Source: Delftia tsuruhatensis (GTDB lineage: Bacteria > Pseudomonadota > Gammaproteobacteria > Burkholderiales > Burkholderiaceae_C). Taken from it: a DNA stretch of 64,000 nucleotides. Both the position numbers and the translations under genes were made by a program. The stretch spans positions 3,824,501 to 3,888,500 of the forward strand of contig NZ_LR813084.1 in NCBI RefSeq assembly GCF_903815225.1, in the 5' to 3' direction. Shown in pieces: positions 54,945-62,800 of the stretch (the first letter of the stretch is position 1; each line of letters opens with the position of its first letter). The notes below the pieces were generated by a model. That model was given only the letters and a program-made list of their open reading frames with translations. It did not search any database and had not been told where the DNA came from.

Positions 54945-55352
54945 TCAGCGCACGGGATGGACGCCCTGCGGCCTGTCAACGTAGTAGTGCAGCTCCACCA
55001 GGACACAGCCGTTGTTCGACTTGAACGGTCCATGGAAGGCTCCGGGCGGACGGCAGGCATAGGTGTGCGGCCTGAAGGCTTCGCCGCCCTGTCCGTTCTC
55101 GTCATTGCCCACGGTCAGGTCACCCTCCACCAGGTACACCTCCTCGAAGTAGTCATGGACGAAGGGCTTGGTGGTGTAGACACCGGGCCTGAAGCGCAGC
55201 AGCCGCGTGCGAAAGCCCTCCTTCCTGTGCTCGTCGAGGTGGCCCGAGAGAATCTTCTGCTCGATGCCCTGGGGGTAGCCCGGCGGCACGTTCCAGCCCT
55301 CGGTGTCCATGTCCACGGGATGGAACTCCTGGTGGGTCTTGCTGACTTTCAT
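54945..55352 (-). CDS. cupin-fold protein
   Basis: A 135-residue single-domain cupin. Metal-ligand-like residues occur in PFVHDYFEEVYLVEGDLTVG (His and Glu) and in PPGAFHGPFKSNNGCVLVELHYYVD (His). It lies between the flavin reductase and livG, on the same strand, in an operon with an aromatic hydroxylase. It could be a small dioxygenase, an isomerase or a ligand-binding accessory; sequence alone does not decide. The GGAGTCACCACC ahead of the ATG supports the start. Confidence 0.8.
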   Translation of the reverse strand: MKVSKTHQEFHPVDMDTEGWNVPPGYPQGIEQKILSGHLDEHRKEGFRTRLLRFRPGVYTTKPFVHDYFEEVYLVEGDLTVGNDENGQGGEAFRPHTYACRPPGAFHGPFKSNNGCVLVELHYYVDRPQGVHPVR

Positions 55353-55423
55353 GGTGGTGACTCCTGGTTGATTGCAATGGGTGAATGCAGAGATATCTGC
55401 CTGCGGGAAAGGCACGCTCCCGC

Positions 55424-55978
55424 TCAGCCGAACCCGGCCATGACCATGTCGGACAGCGAGCTGTCCGCCGGCGGTGCGCCGAAATCGACGCCCCAGTACG
55501 TGCCGTATTGGCCCCGGTAGAACGCCAGCGGCACGGCATGCGAGGCAGCGGTGTGCACGGCGGTGACCCGACCGACGAGGATCAGGTGGTCCCCGCCGGG
55601 CAAGTGCTCGTGCAGCGCGCATTCGAGGCTCGCCGCGGCTGCGCTGACCAGCGGGCAACCGTTGGCCCCCGTGGTGTGCGCCACAAGATCCCACGGGCTG
55701 CTCTGCGATGGGCGGGCGAACGCGTTGGAGACCGCCTGCTGATCCGCCGTCAGGATGTTCATGGTGAAGTGGCGCGCCTGCGCCCAGGTCTGGTAGGCGT
55801 TGGAGCGGTTGAGCAGGCAAAACAGCACCAGTGGCGGGTCGAGCGAGACAGAGGTGAAGGAATTCACCGTCACGCCCACCTTGTGCCCCTGGGCCGTGGT
55901 GGTGGTCACCACCACCACGCCGGTGGTGTAGTGGCCAAAGGCGTTTCGCAGTGCGCGGGGATCCAGGGCGTTGGCCAC
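55424..55978 (-). CDS. flavin reductase (HpaC-like)
   Basis: A 184-residue NAD(P)H:flavin oxidoreductase of the flavin_reduct family. Landmarks: LRNAFGHYTTGVVVVTT, GVTVNSFTSVSLDPPLVLFCLLNRSN, FTMNILTADQQAVSNAFA, and GDHLILVGRVTAV. It lies 18 bp after the HpaB-type oxygenase gene and should supply it with reduced FAD, completing a two-component monooxygenase. Confidence 0.93.
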   Translation of the reverse strand: MANALDPRALRNAFGHYTTGVVVVTTTTAQGHKVGVTVNSFTSVSLDPPLVLFCLLNRSNAYQTWAQARHFTMNILTADQQAVSNAFARPSQSSPWDLVAHTTGANGCPLVSAAAASLECALHEHLPGGDHLILVGRVTAVHTAASHAVPLAFYRGQYGTYWGVDFGAPPADSSLSDMVMAGFG

Positions 55979-55996
55979 ATCGTGCTCCTGCCGATG

Positions 55997-57457
55997 TCAG
56001 GCCGCCGCCTGGCCGAGGTCGTAGCCGGACAGGAAGCCGTCCACCTGGCCCAGCGCGCGATCCCAGTCGTACGAGCGGTAGGCGTAGCCACGCGTCACGA
56101 TGTTGGCGCCGCCGTAGAACATCTCGTACTGAAGATGGCGCGAGCCGAACTCGGAGCCCACGGCATCCCACGCCAGCTTGAACAGCTTGACGCGGCCGAC
56201 ATGGTCGGTCACGGGGGACTTCTGGGTCTTTTCGATGTAGGGCGCGATCTCGGGGCTGAGCAGGTCGCGGAAGGAGGACGGCAGCATGATCATGCCGCCG
56301 CCGGCCAGTTCGCGGATCTGGGTCATCAGCCTGGGGTAGAGCTGCTGCGTGATCACCATCGCGGAATACAGCATCTGGCGGTTGGGCACGTAGTACCTGC
56401 CGTGGTGCGTGCCGGCGACCTCCATGCCATGGAGCAGGCCTTCGACCATGGCCACTTCCGCGGCGATCTGGCCCAGGGCCTCCTGCACCTGCGGGAACTT
56501 GATCACGCCGTTGACCTCGGCGATCTTGCGGGCCAGGCCCAGCAGGAAGCGCGACTTCACCGTGAAGCGGATCTGGCACTGGTAGTTCTGGTACAGGTGC
56601 GTCGGAGCGACATGCCATTGCGCCTGGGCCATCTGCACGTTGTTGTGCACGAACACCCGCTCCCACGGCACCTTCACTTCGTCAAAGTAGATGATGGCGT
56701 CGTTCTCGTCGAAGCGGCTTGCCAGCGGGCTGTCGAAGGTCGAGGTCGAGGCTGCCTCGAAAGATTTGCGCGAGAAGCATTTCACGCCCTTGGCATTGAG
56801 CGGGATGCAGGCGGAAAAGCTCATGCTTTCCTCGCCCGGCTTCAGCGGCTGCATGGCGCCGACGAACACTTCGTTGGACATGGGCGATGCCGTGCCCAGC
56901 ATCTTCGCGCCCTTGATCGTGATGCCCTGCGCATCCTCGTCCACCACGCTGGCGATCAGGCCGTCGGCCTGCTGGCCGGCGTCCTTGCCGCGATCGGCCT
57001 GCGGATTGACGATCACGTAGGTGAGATACAGGTCGTTGTCGCGGGCATATTCGTAGTAGCCCTGCAGGGCCTTGGCGCGCCGAGGGTCGTAGCGCTCGAA
57101 CACGTCCAGTCCCATCACCATGCCGCCGATGCAGGAGGCCACATGGTCCGGCGAACGGCCCAGGAAACCGCAGGTCTGCTCGGCCCAGGCCTCCAGCGCC
57201 TTGCGGCGCTCCACCAGCTCGGCGTGCGACGTGGGCAGTTGCCACATGCGGCTGACCTGGTCGCCGCTGGTCGGGGACCTGAAGGTCATGCGCTCGATGT
57301 TGCCGGGGCGGGCCTGGTAGTCATACAGCCCTGCGGCCGAGCGGATCGCCTGGCGGAATGCGGGGTGCTCGACATGGTCTTGCACACGCTGGCCGTCGAT
57401 ATGGACCTCGCGGCCGTCACGCAGGCTGTCGAGGTGCATCTGTCCGTTCTTCACCAT
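55997..57457 (-). CDS. HpaB-family FADH2-dependent monooxygenase
   Basis: A 486-residue oxygenase of the 4-hydroxyphenylacetate 3-hydroxylase family. Landmarks: LEAWAEQTCGFLGRSPDHVASCIGGM, YVIVNPQADRGKD, GITIKGAKMLGTASPMSNEVFVG, FDEVKVPWERVFVHNN, and a C-terminal FYGGANIVTRGYAYRSYDWDRAL. The ATG follows AAGGAAATCATC; an upstream in-frame ATG lacks family similarity. With the reductase downstream it forms a two-component hydroxylase. The phenolic or heteroaromatic substrate is unknown; the linked transporter indicates it is taken up as an anion. Confidence 0.92.
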   Translation of the reverse strand: MVKNGQMHLDSLRDGREVHIDGQRVQDHVEHPAFRQAIRSAAGLYDYQARPGNIERMTFRSPTSGDQVSRMWQLPTSHAELVERRKALEAWAEQTCGFLGRSPDHVASCIGGMVMGLDVFERYDPRRAKALQGYYEYARDNDLYLTYVIVNPQADRGKDAGQQADGLIASVVDEDAQGITIKGAKMLGTASPMSNEVFVGAMQPLKPGEESMSFSACIPLNAKGVKCFSRKSFEAASTSTFDSPLASRFDENDAIIYFDEVKVPWERVFVHNNVQMAQAQWHVAPTHLYQNYQCQIRFTVKSRFLLGLARKIAEVNGVIKFPQVQEALGQIAAEVAMVEGLLHGMEVAGTHHGRYYVPNRQMLYSAMVITQQLYPRLMTQIRELAGGGMIMLPSSFRDLLSPEIAPYIEKTQKSPVTDHVGRVKLFKLAWDAVGSEFGSRHLQYEMFYGGANIVTRGYAYRSYDWDRALGQVDGFLSGYDLGQAAA

Positions 57458-57495
57458 GATGATTTCCTTTTTTCTTGAATGGCCTGGGTTGTTCT

Positions 57496-58713
57496 TCAGA
57501 GCTTGCAACCGCTCTTTTCCTGCGCAATGAATGCGGATGCGCCGGGAATGACGGCCTTGATGCGGTAGTAGTCCCAGGGCTCCCTGGCCTGCGAAGGCTT
57601 CTTCACCTCCACGAGCAACATGTCGTGGACCATGCGGCCGTTGGCCTGGATGCGGCCGTTGGTCGCGAAGAAATCGTTGATGGGCGTTTCGCGCATCCTG
57701 GCCAGCACGGTCTGCGGGTCCTTGGTGCCGCTGGCCTGCACCGCCTTGAGGTAGTGCATCGTCGAGGAGTACACGCCTGCCTGCACCATGGTGGGCATGC
57801 GCCGGGTCTTTTCGTGGAAACGGCGCGACCAGGCACGCGTGGCCTCGTTCTGGTCCCAGTAGAAGCCGGTCGTCAGGACCATGCCCTGGGCCTGGGCAAG
57901 TCCCAGGCTGTGGATGTCGGAGATGAACACGTGCAGGCCGGCCAGCGTCTGCCGGCCCGACTTGCGCAGCCCGAACTCACCCGCCTGCTTCACGGCGTTG
58001 ACGAAATCGCCGCCTGCATCGGCCAATGCCACCACCTTGGCCCTGGAGCCCTGGGCCTGCAGCAGATAGGAAGCCAGGTCCGATGCATTCACGGGATGGC
58101 GCGCCGTACCCACCACCTTGCCGTTGCCGGCCTTGACGGCACCGACGGCATCCCCCTCCAGCGAGTGGCCGAGGGCATAGTCCACGGTCAGGAAGAACCA
58201 GCTGTCCAGCCCCTGCGCCAGCAGGGCGTTGACGGTATTGGTCGACAGCGCGTAGGTGTCATAGGCGTAGTGCACCGTGTTCGGGGAACAGGCTTCGCCC
58301 GTCAGCTTGGAGGAACCGCCGCCATTGACGATGACCACCTTGTTCTTCTGGCGGCCCACGTCGGACACCGCCAGCGCCACGGATGAGGGCAGCAGGTCCG
58401 TGATCATGTCCACGCCCTGCACGTCAAACCATTCGCGGGCCTTGTTCGCCGCCACGTCGGTCTTGTTCTGGTGATCGGCGGAAACCACCTCGATCGGCTT
58501 GCCCAGCACCTGGCCGCCGAAATCCTCCACGGCCATGCGCAACGCCGTCACCGAACCCTGGCCTCCGATGTCGGCGAACAGGGAGCTCATGTCCGTCAGC
58601 ACGCCGATCTTCAGCGGCGCTTCACCGGCCGGCTGGCCGGATGCAGTGACCATGCAAGCCATCCACGCCGCTGCTGCGGCAAGGCTGCGGATACCTCGTC
58701 CCGAGACTCTCAT
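57496..58713 (-). CDS. periplasmic substrate-binding protein (LivK-like)
   Basis: A 405-residue periplasmic binding protein of the branched-chain/aromatic ABC type. Signal peptide runs to about residue 26 (SLAAAAAWMACMVTASGQ). Mature start LKIGVLTDMSSLFADIGGQGSVTALRMAVEDFGGQVLGKPIEV is typical, as are the segments VSADHQNKTDVAANKAREW and FFLTVDYALGHSLEGD. First gene of the minus-strand operon. Its class (Peripla_BP_6) also serves uptake of aromatic acids such as phenylpropanoids and hydroxybenzoates, in line with the hydroxylase that follows. Confidence 0.92.
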   Translation of the reverse strand: MRVSGRGIRSLAAAAAWMACMVTASGQPAGEAPLKIGVLTDMSSLFADIGGQGSVTALRMAVEDFGGQVLGKPIEVVSADHQNKTDVAANKAREWFDVQGVDMITDLLPSSVALAVSDVGRQKNKVVIVNGGGSSKLTGEACSPNTVHYAYDTYALSTNTVNALLAQGLDSWFFLTVDYALGHSLEGDAVGAVKAGNGKVVGTARHPVNASDLASYLLQAQGSRAKVVALADAGGDFVNAVKQAGEFGLRKSGRQTLAGLHVFISDIHSLGLAQAQGMVLTTGFYWDQNEATRAWSRRFHEKTRRMPTMVQAGVYSSTMHYLKAVQASGTKDPQTVLARMRETPINDFFATNGRIQANGRMVHDMLLVEVKKPSQAREPWDYYRIKAVIPGASAFIAQEKSGCKL

Positions 58714-58779
58714 CTGATGTCCTTTCCCCTGCTGAGATGGGCACCGCCCACGTTGCGTGGCCCTGGGTCAGGATGATCA

Positions 58780-58800
58780 AATTAGCTAAGTTACTTAGAT
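58780..58800. promoter_or_regulatory. palindromic operator candidate before the liv/monooxygenase operon
   Basis: A 13-bp perfect dyad CTAAGT-T-ACTTAG (58786-58798) partly overlaps the second palindrome TTAGCTAA (58782-58789). It lies about 73 bp ahead of the binding-protein ATG in an AT-rich island within GC-rich DNA, the size and setting of MarR-type operators. The MarR gene at the end of the operon is the likely ligand. Confidence 0.65.
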
Positions 58801-59401
58801 ATCGGAGAAAACCCCGAGCGCACGAAAAGCGCGTGGAATGGCTGCGGAACAGCCCTGTCCAGCCCTTGCCGGAAAGCCAGAAAACCATTCAATGACAATG
58901 ACTTGCAATAAATCAGAGCGCAATGGCCATGCACTCATAGAATTTTCTTTTCGGCCCCGCCAAGAATTTCTTGTTGGACAGATTCCCGCCACGGCTCCTA
59001 TCCGGGTCCGCGGGAGATACGCCAAGAAGAGGACGCTGGCTCCAGTGCGCCGGAGCCGGCGTTTTTTGTCGCCGGGCCGCCCCAAGACAAAAAGCGCTCC
59101 CCTCAGGGGGCAGTGGACCTTGCGCAGCAAAGGGAGCGTGGGGGCTTTTTTGTGCCCCATCCGTCACGCATATCCGTTCGAACGGACCGGCGGACAAAGA
59201 CCATCCATCCGACCCGCACCGTGGTCGGATCCAGATCACAAGCGGCGACCGCAGGCGAAGTGACCTTCGTGGCGTATCGCCACTGGAAAGCCCAAGCCCT
59301 GGCCGCCGGCACCACCCAGGCCGCGCCGTCCGGCCATGGAAACAGCCCGCGCACGAGCGTGGCCGCGGGGGCCTGGATGCCCGCCAGGCCCTGAACCAGG
59401 C
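58801..59401. other. 600-bp gap with structured repeats
   Basis: No supported gene. A hairpin at 59034-59067 (stem CGCTGGCTCC / GGAGCCGGCG, one mismatch, then six Ts) looks like a rightward terminator although no rightward gene precedes it. The next 90 bp (about 59070-59160) contain an inverted pair AAAAAGCGCTCCC ... GGGAGCG and GGGGGCTTTTTT, a pattern I associate with intergenic repeats in Comamonadaceae. It separates the operon start from pilE. Confidence 0.45.
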
Positions 59402-59815
59402 TCAGCGCCAGCAGTCACCCACCGAGCCACCGGAAGACATGCCCTTGACACCCAGTGCGTTCAAGGTGTAGTCGCCGCAGCGCCTGTCCGAGGTCTGGCT
59501 TGCCGTGCGCGTGGCCGTCAGCGTATAGCCGCCGTCGTTGGCGACGGACGCCACGGTCAGGGTGTAGTAGCCGTTCTCCGACTTGTCTCCCCAGGCAAGC
59601 CTGAGGTTGGCGACCGTGGAGGTATAGCTGCCGTTCTGCGCTCGCCAGCGCTCCTGCCTTGCGGCGGCTTCACCGAGCAGACTCTGGGCCTCCACGCGCC
59701 GCGAGCGCAGCATGTACTCCTGATAGGAGGGATAGGCGATCGCGGAAAGAATGGCGACGACCGCCACCGTGATCATCAACTCGATCAGCGTGAATCCCTG
59801 TAACCTGTTTCGCAC
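59402..59815 (-). CDS. pilE: type IV minor pilin PilE-like
   Basis: A 137-residue prepilin. With the GTG start at 59815, preceded by AAGGAG, the leader is MRNRLQG and cleavage falls before FTLIELMITVAVVAILSAIAYPSYQEYMLRSRR, the classical type III signal with Glu5. A farther ATG would give an implausibly long leader. Two cysteines near the C-terminus (RRCGDYTL and GDCWR) can form the pilin disulfide loop. It follows pilY1 by 80 bp on the same strand, the usual end of the fimU-pilVWXY1E-type minor pilin operon. Confidence 0.92.
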   Translation of the reverse strand: MRNRLQGFTLIELMITVAVVAILSAIAYPSYQEYMLRSRRVEAQSLLGEAAARQERWRAQNGSYTSTVANLRLAWGDKSENGYYTLTVASVANDGGYTLTATRTASQTSDRRCGDYTLNALGVKGMSSGGSVGDCWR

Positions 59816-59895
59816 TCGTTGCTCCTTCAAGGGACGCAGCCCGGCCCGAAAGGCGCGGCGCTGCATGGCCTCATCTGTCGTCGCCGGTGCGACAC

Positions 59896-62800
59896 TCACG
59901 GGTTGGGAGGCTGGCGGCGCCAGTTCTGCCGGCCACGGTCCACTCCGCTGTTGATGTCATCGCCGCCACCCGCCCCTCCCGCGCCACTTGGCTTGCCGCT
60001 GGAGTCGAATATCTTCGCTCCGCTGATGGCGGGCTTGCCCGGCCCCACTTCGTATCCGTTGACCTGCTGGCCCGCCAGGTTGTCAGACGCATTGAATATG
60101 CCGTCCTTGTTCACATCGAAGGCGACGTAGTCCGTCTTGCCACCAGTGTTGGGGTCAATGGCGTAGATCGTGCTTGCCAACCCCGCAGAACAAGGGTCCG
60201 CCATGGGCCGTATGGAAGTGAAGACCAGGCCTCGTCCATACAGGCTCATGTCATAGACCAGCCTCTCGCCATCGCGCGGCAGATCGACATACCAGCCCCA
60301 GGTCCGGACATTGGAGTCAGCAGTGCTGCTGCCATCCCTGTACCAGGTGACGGGATTGGCCGACAGTGCGAACTTTCCAGGAAAGCCGCTCACCTGCGTG
60401 AATTGCTGGGCCTGCAGATCGCCACGCCCCTTGCCGGCCGTGGGCAACGACCGGGGCGCATCGATGGCCGGCGTGCTGTAGCGGTCCCAGACACCGAATA
60501 CCGTCTGCCTGCGGGCATCCTGCTTGTCGTCGTCTGTCATGAACCGGCCCGTGCCGAAGGCCACCACGTCCCCCTTGCCACTGGGATGCCGCACCACGTA
60601 GGGAGCGGCGGTGATGGGCAGCCGGTTTCCAGCGCCATTGCCACGCCCGGCATCGCGGGCGACGAAGAACAGTTGCGCATCCCAGGAGCCGCTGGCCCCG
60701 CTGGCCAGGTCCACACGCCACATATTGCCGGCCAGGTCTCCGGCATAGGCCATGTCCACCTTGCCGTCGCCATTGTTGTCCACCACGGCAGCGCGCGACA
60801 GACCGTTCTTGGGCGCAGGCAAGGCATTCAGCTCCGCAGTCGTCATGCCTGATGCAAGATCGAAGCGCCTGATGACCGCACCGCTGGAGATGTCCAGCAC
60901 GAACAGGCTGGACTCGCCGGATGCGCTGTTCAGCCCCTGATAACCGTTGGAGAGAAAAACGACCCATCTGCCCTTGGTCTGCCCGGAATCATTGAGCCGC
61001 GCAACCACAGGCGTCGGCAACGAATAGCCCATGCGTTCGTCCTGTTCAAGGCCGAACTCCCATAACAGGCGAGGCGCGGTCGGATCGGTGACATCCAGGG
61101 CGAAAATCTGCCGCCCGCCGGCACCCAGGCTGCCGATCAGCACCCTGTGCCATGCGTTGCCGAAATAGACATCCGACAGTACAGGTGTTCCGTCGACAAA
61201 ATAGCGATGCGAAGCGCCGTCGACACCGTACTTGGGCGATGTCAGGACATGGAGGGCATCTTTCACGCCCGACGGAATGAAGGCGAACTCCTCCCTGCCC
61301 GTGGCCGCATCGAAGGCGTGCAGCATGCCATCGTTGGCTCCGACATACAGCATTTCCCTGGAGGCCTGGCCCGCCGCAAAGGCCGCATAGCCCGAGGAGC
61401 CCTCCAGCTTGTCTGCCGCGGAGGCCCGGTAAAGACCGGCCTTGACGCGCACCAACGAGGAATTGACGATGTCACCCAGCACATTGGGCTTGCCGTTGGC
61501 CAACAGCTTTCGTACACGCAGTTCATCCCGTGCTTGCCCGCGCAGGAACTCAATGCGCTTTCTGGCCTGTCCGTCGGTTGTGTTCGTGACCGGATCGGTA
61601 TTGAGCACCTCCAGCCAGGACGCATCCAACGGCTGCCCACTAAGGCTGGAGAACGTGAAGGGGCTGAGTGTCACAGCACCGCCGGTCCTGCTGGGGTAGT
61701 AGATCCTGCGATCGTCGGCGGAGCGTTCCGACAGACGCTCCGCCGCGCTCCATGCAAGGGTTCTGGAACCGGTGGTGAGCTTCTCGCGGATCACGTCACC
61801 GCTCCAGGACTCGGCCTCGAACGAGGTCCGGTACACGTCGGCGCCCTCGCTCATGGACGCTGTGGGCATGTCCACGCTGACCGCCGTCACGGAGCTGATG
61901 TTCTGCAAGATGTCGTTGAATGCCTTGGTCAACTGCTCCTTTAGCGTTCCGGCATTGGTCACCAGGAAATAGTTGTCCGGATCGCCCTTGATCTTGGAGG
62001 GGTCCCGGTCGGGAACGCCGTACTTGGCGGCATACCACAGAGGCCCTTTGAGGAAGCTGCCTGCATCGCCCACATTGGCAGGCGTGAAGCTGCGTGTAGC
62101 CGTGAGCCCCAGGTTCGCACACGCAGGGTCCGAGATGCGTTCCCGGCAGTAGCCAGGGTCGCGATTGGGCGGGGTGTTGTAGGCGTAGTAGGCCGAAGCG
62201 GTGTCTTTGTCACGTACTTCCAGGTACATGCCGTCCTTGGTGGTACCCGAGATCACATAGCCCATGTGCTGGCCTAGGCCGCCAGCCGCGTACTCGGACA
62301 CCATGTCGATCTTCACCTTGCCATCTGCCTGCAGTGCGACGGTATAGCGGGCGATGGCATCCATATCATGGTCGGCTCCCTGTTCCACGTCCTCGTAGTT
62401 GATGCGAAACTCCGCATAGGGCCGTCCACCGTTGATGGAGGGATCGGCATCCGCCTTGCCCGTATTGGCGATGCTGGCCACGTAGTAGTCGACGATCTGG
62501 TTGGTAGGCGTGAAAACTGCATTGTTCACGGAGCTGCCACCCGCGCTGCCGGAGACCGTCTTTGCGAACGGTGCGATGGTCACAAAGCGGTTCGCCCCCA
62601 CCGGAAAGCGTATTTCCGGCAATGGCGAGGCAATGGCGACTGAGTAGGTTCTCAGCGCGCTCCTGCCCTCGCTGTTGCCGAATATGGCGTTGCTGGCTCC
62701 AAAGCGTGCCACGCCGGCCGCATAGTAGGTACCCTCCTTGCTGGGTTCCTCGGGAGACAGACCGCGCGCCCAGGACAGATCGCCAATGGTCTTGACCGAT

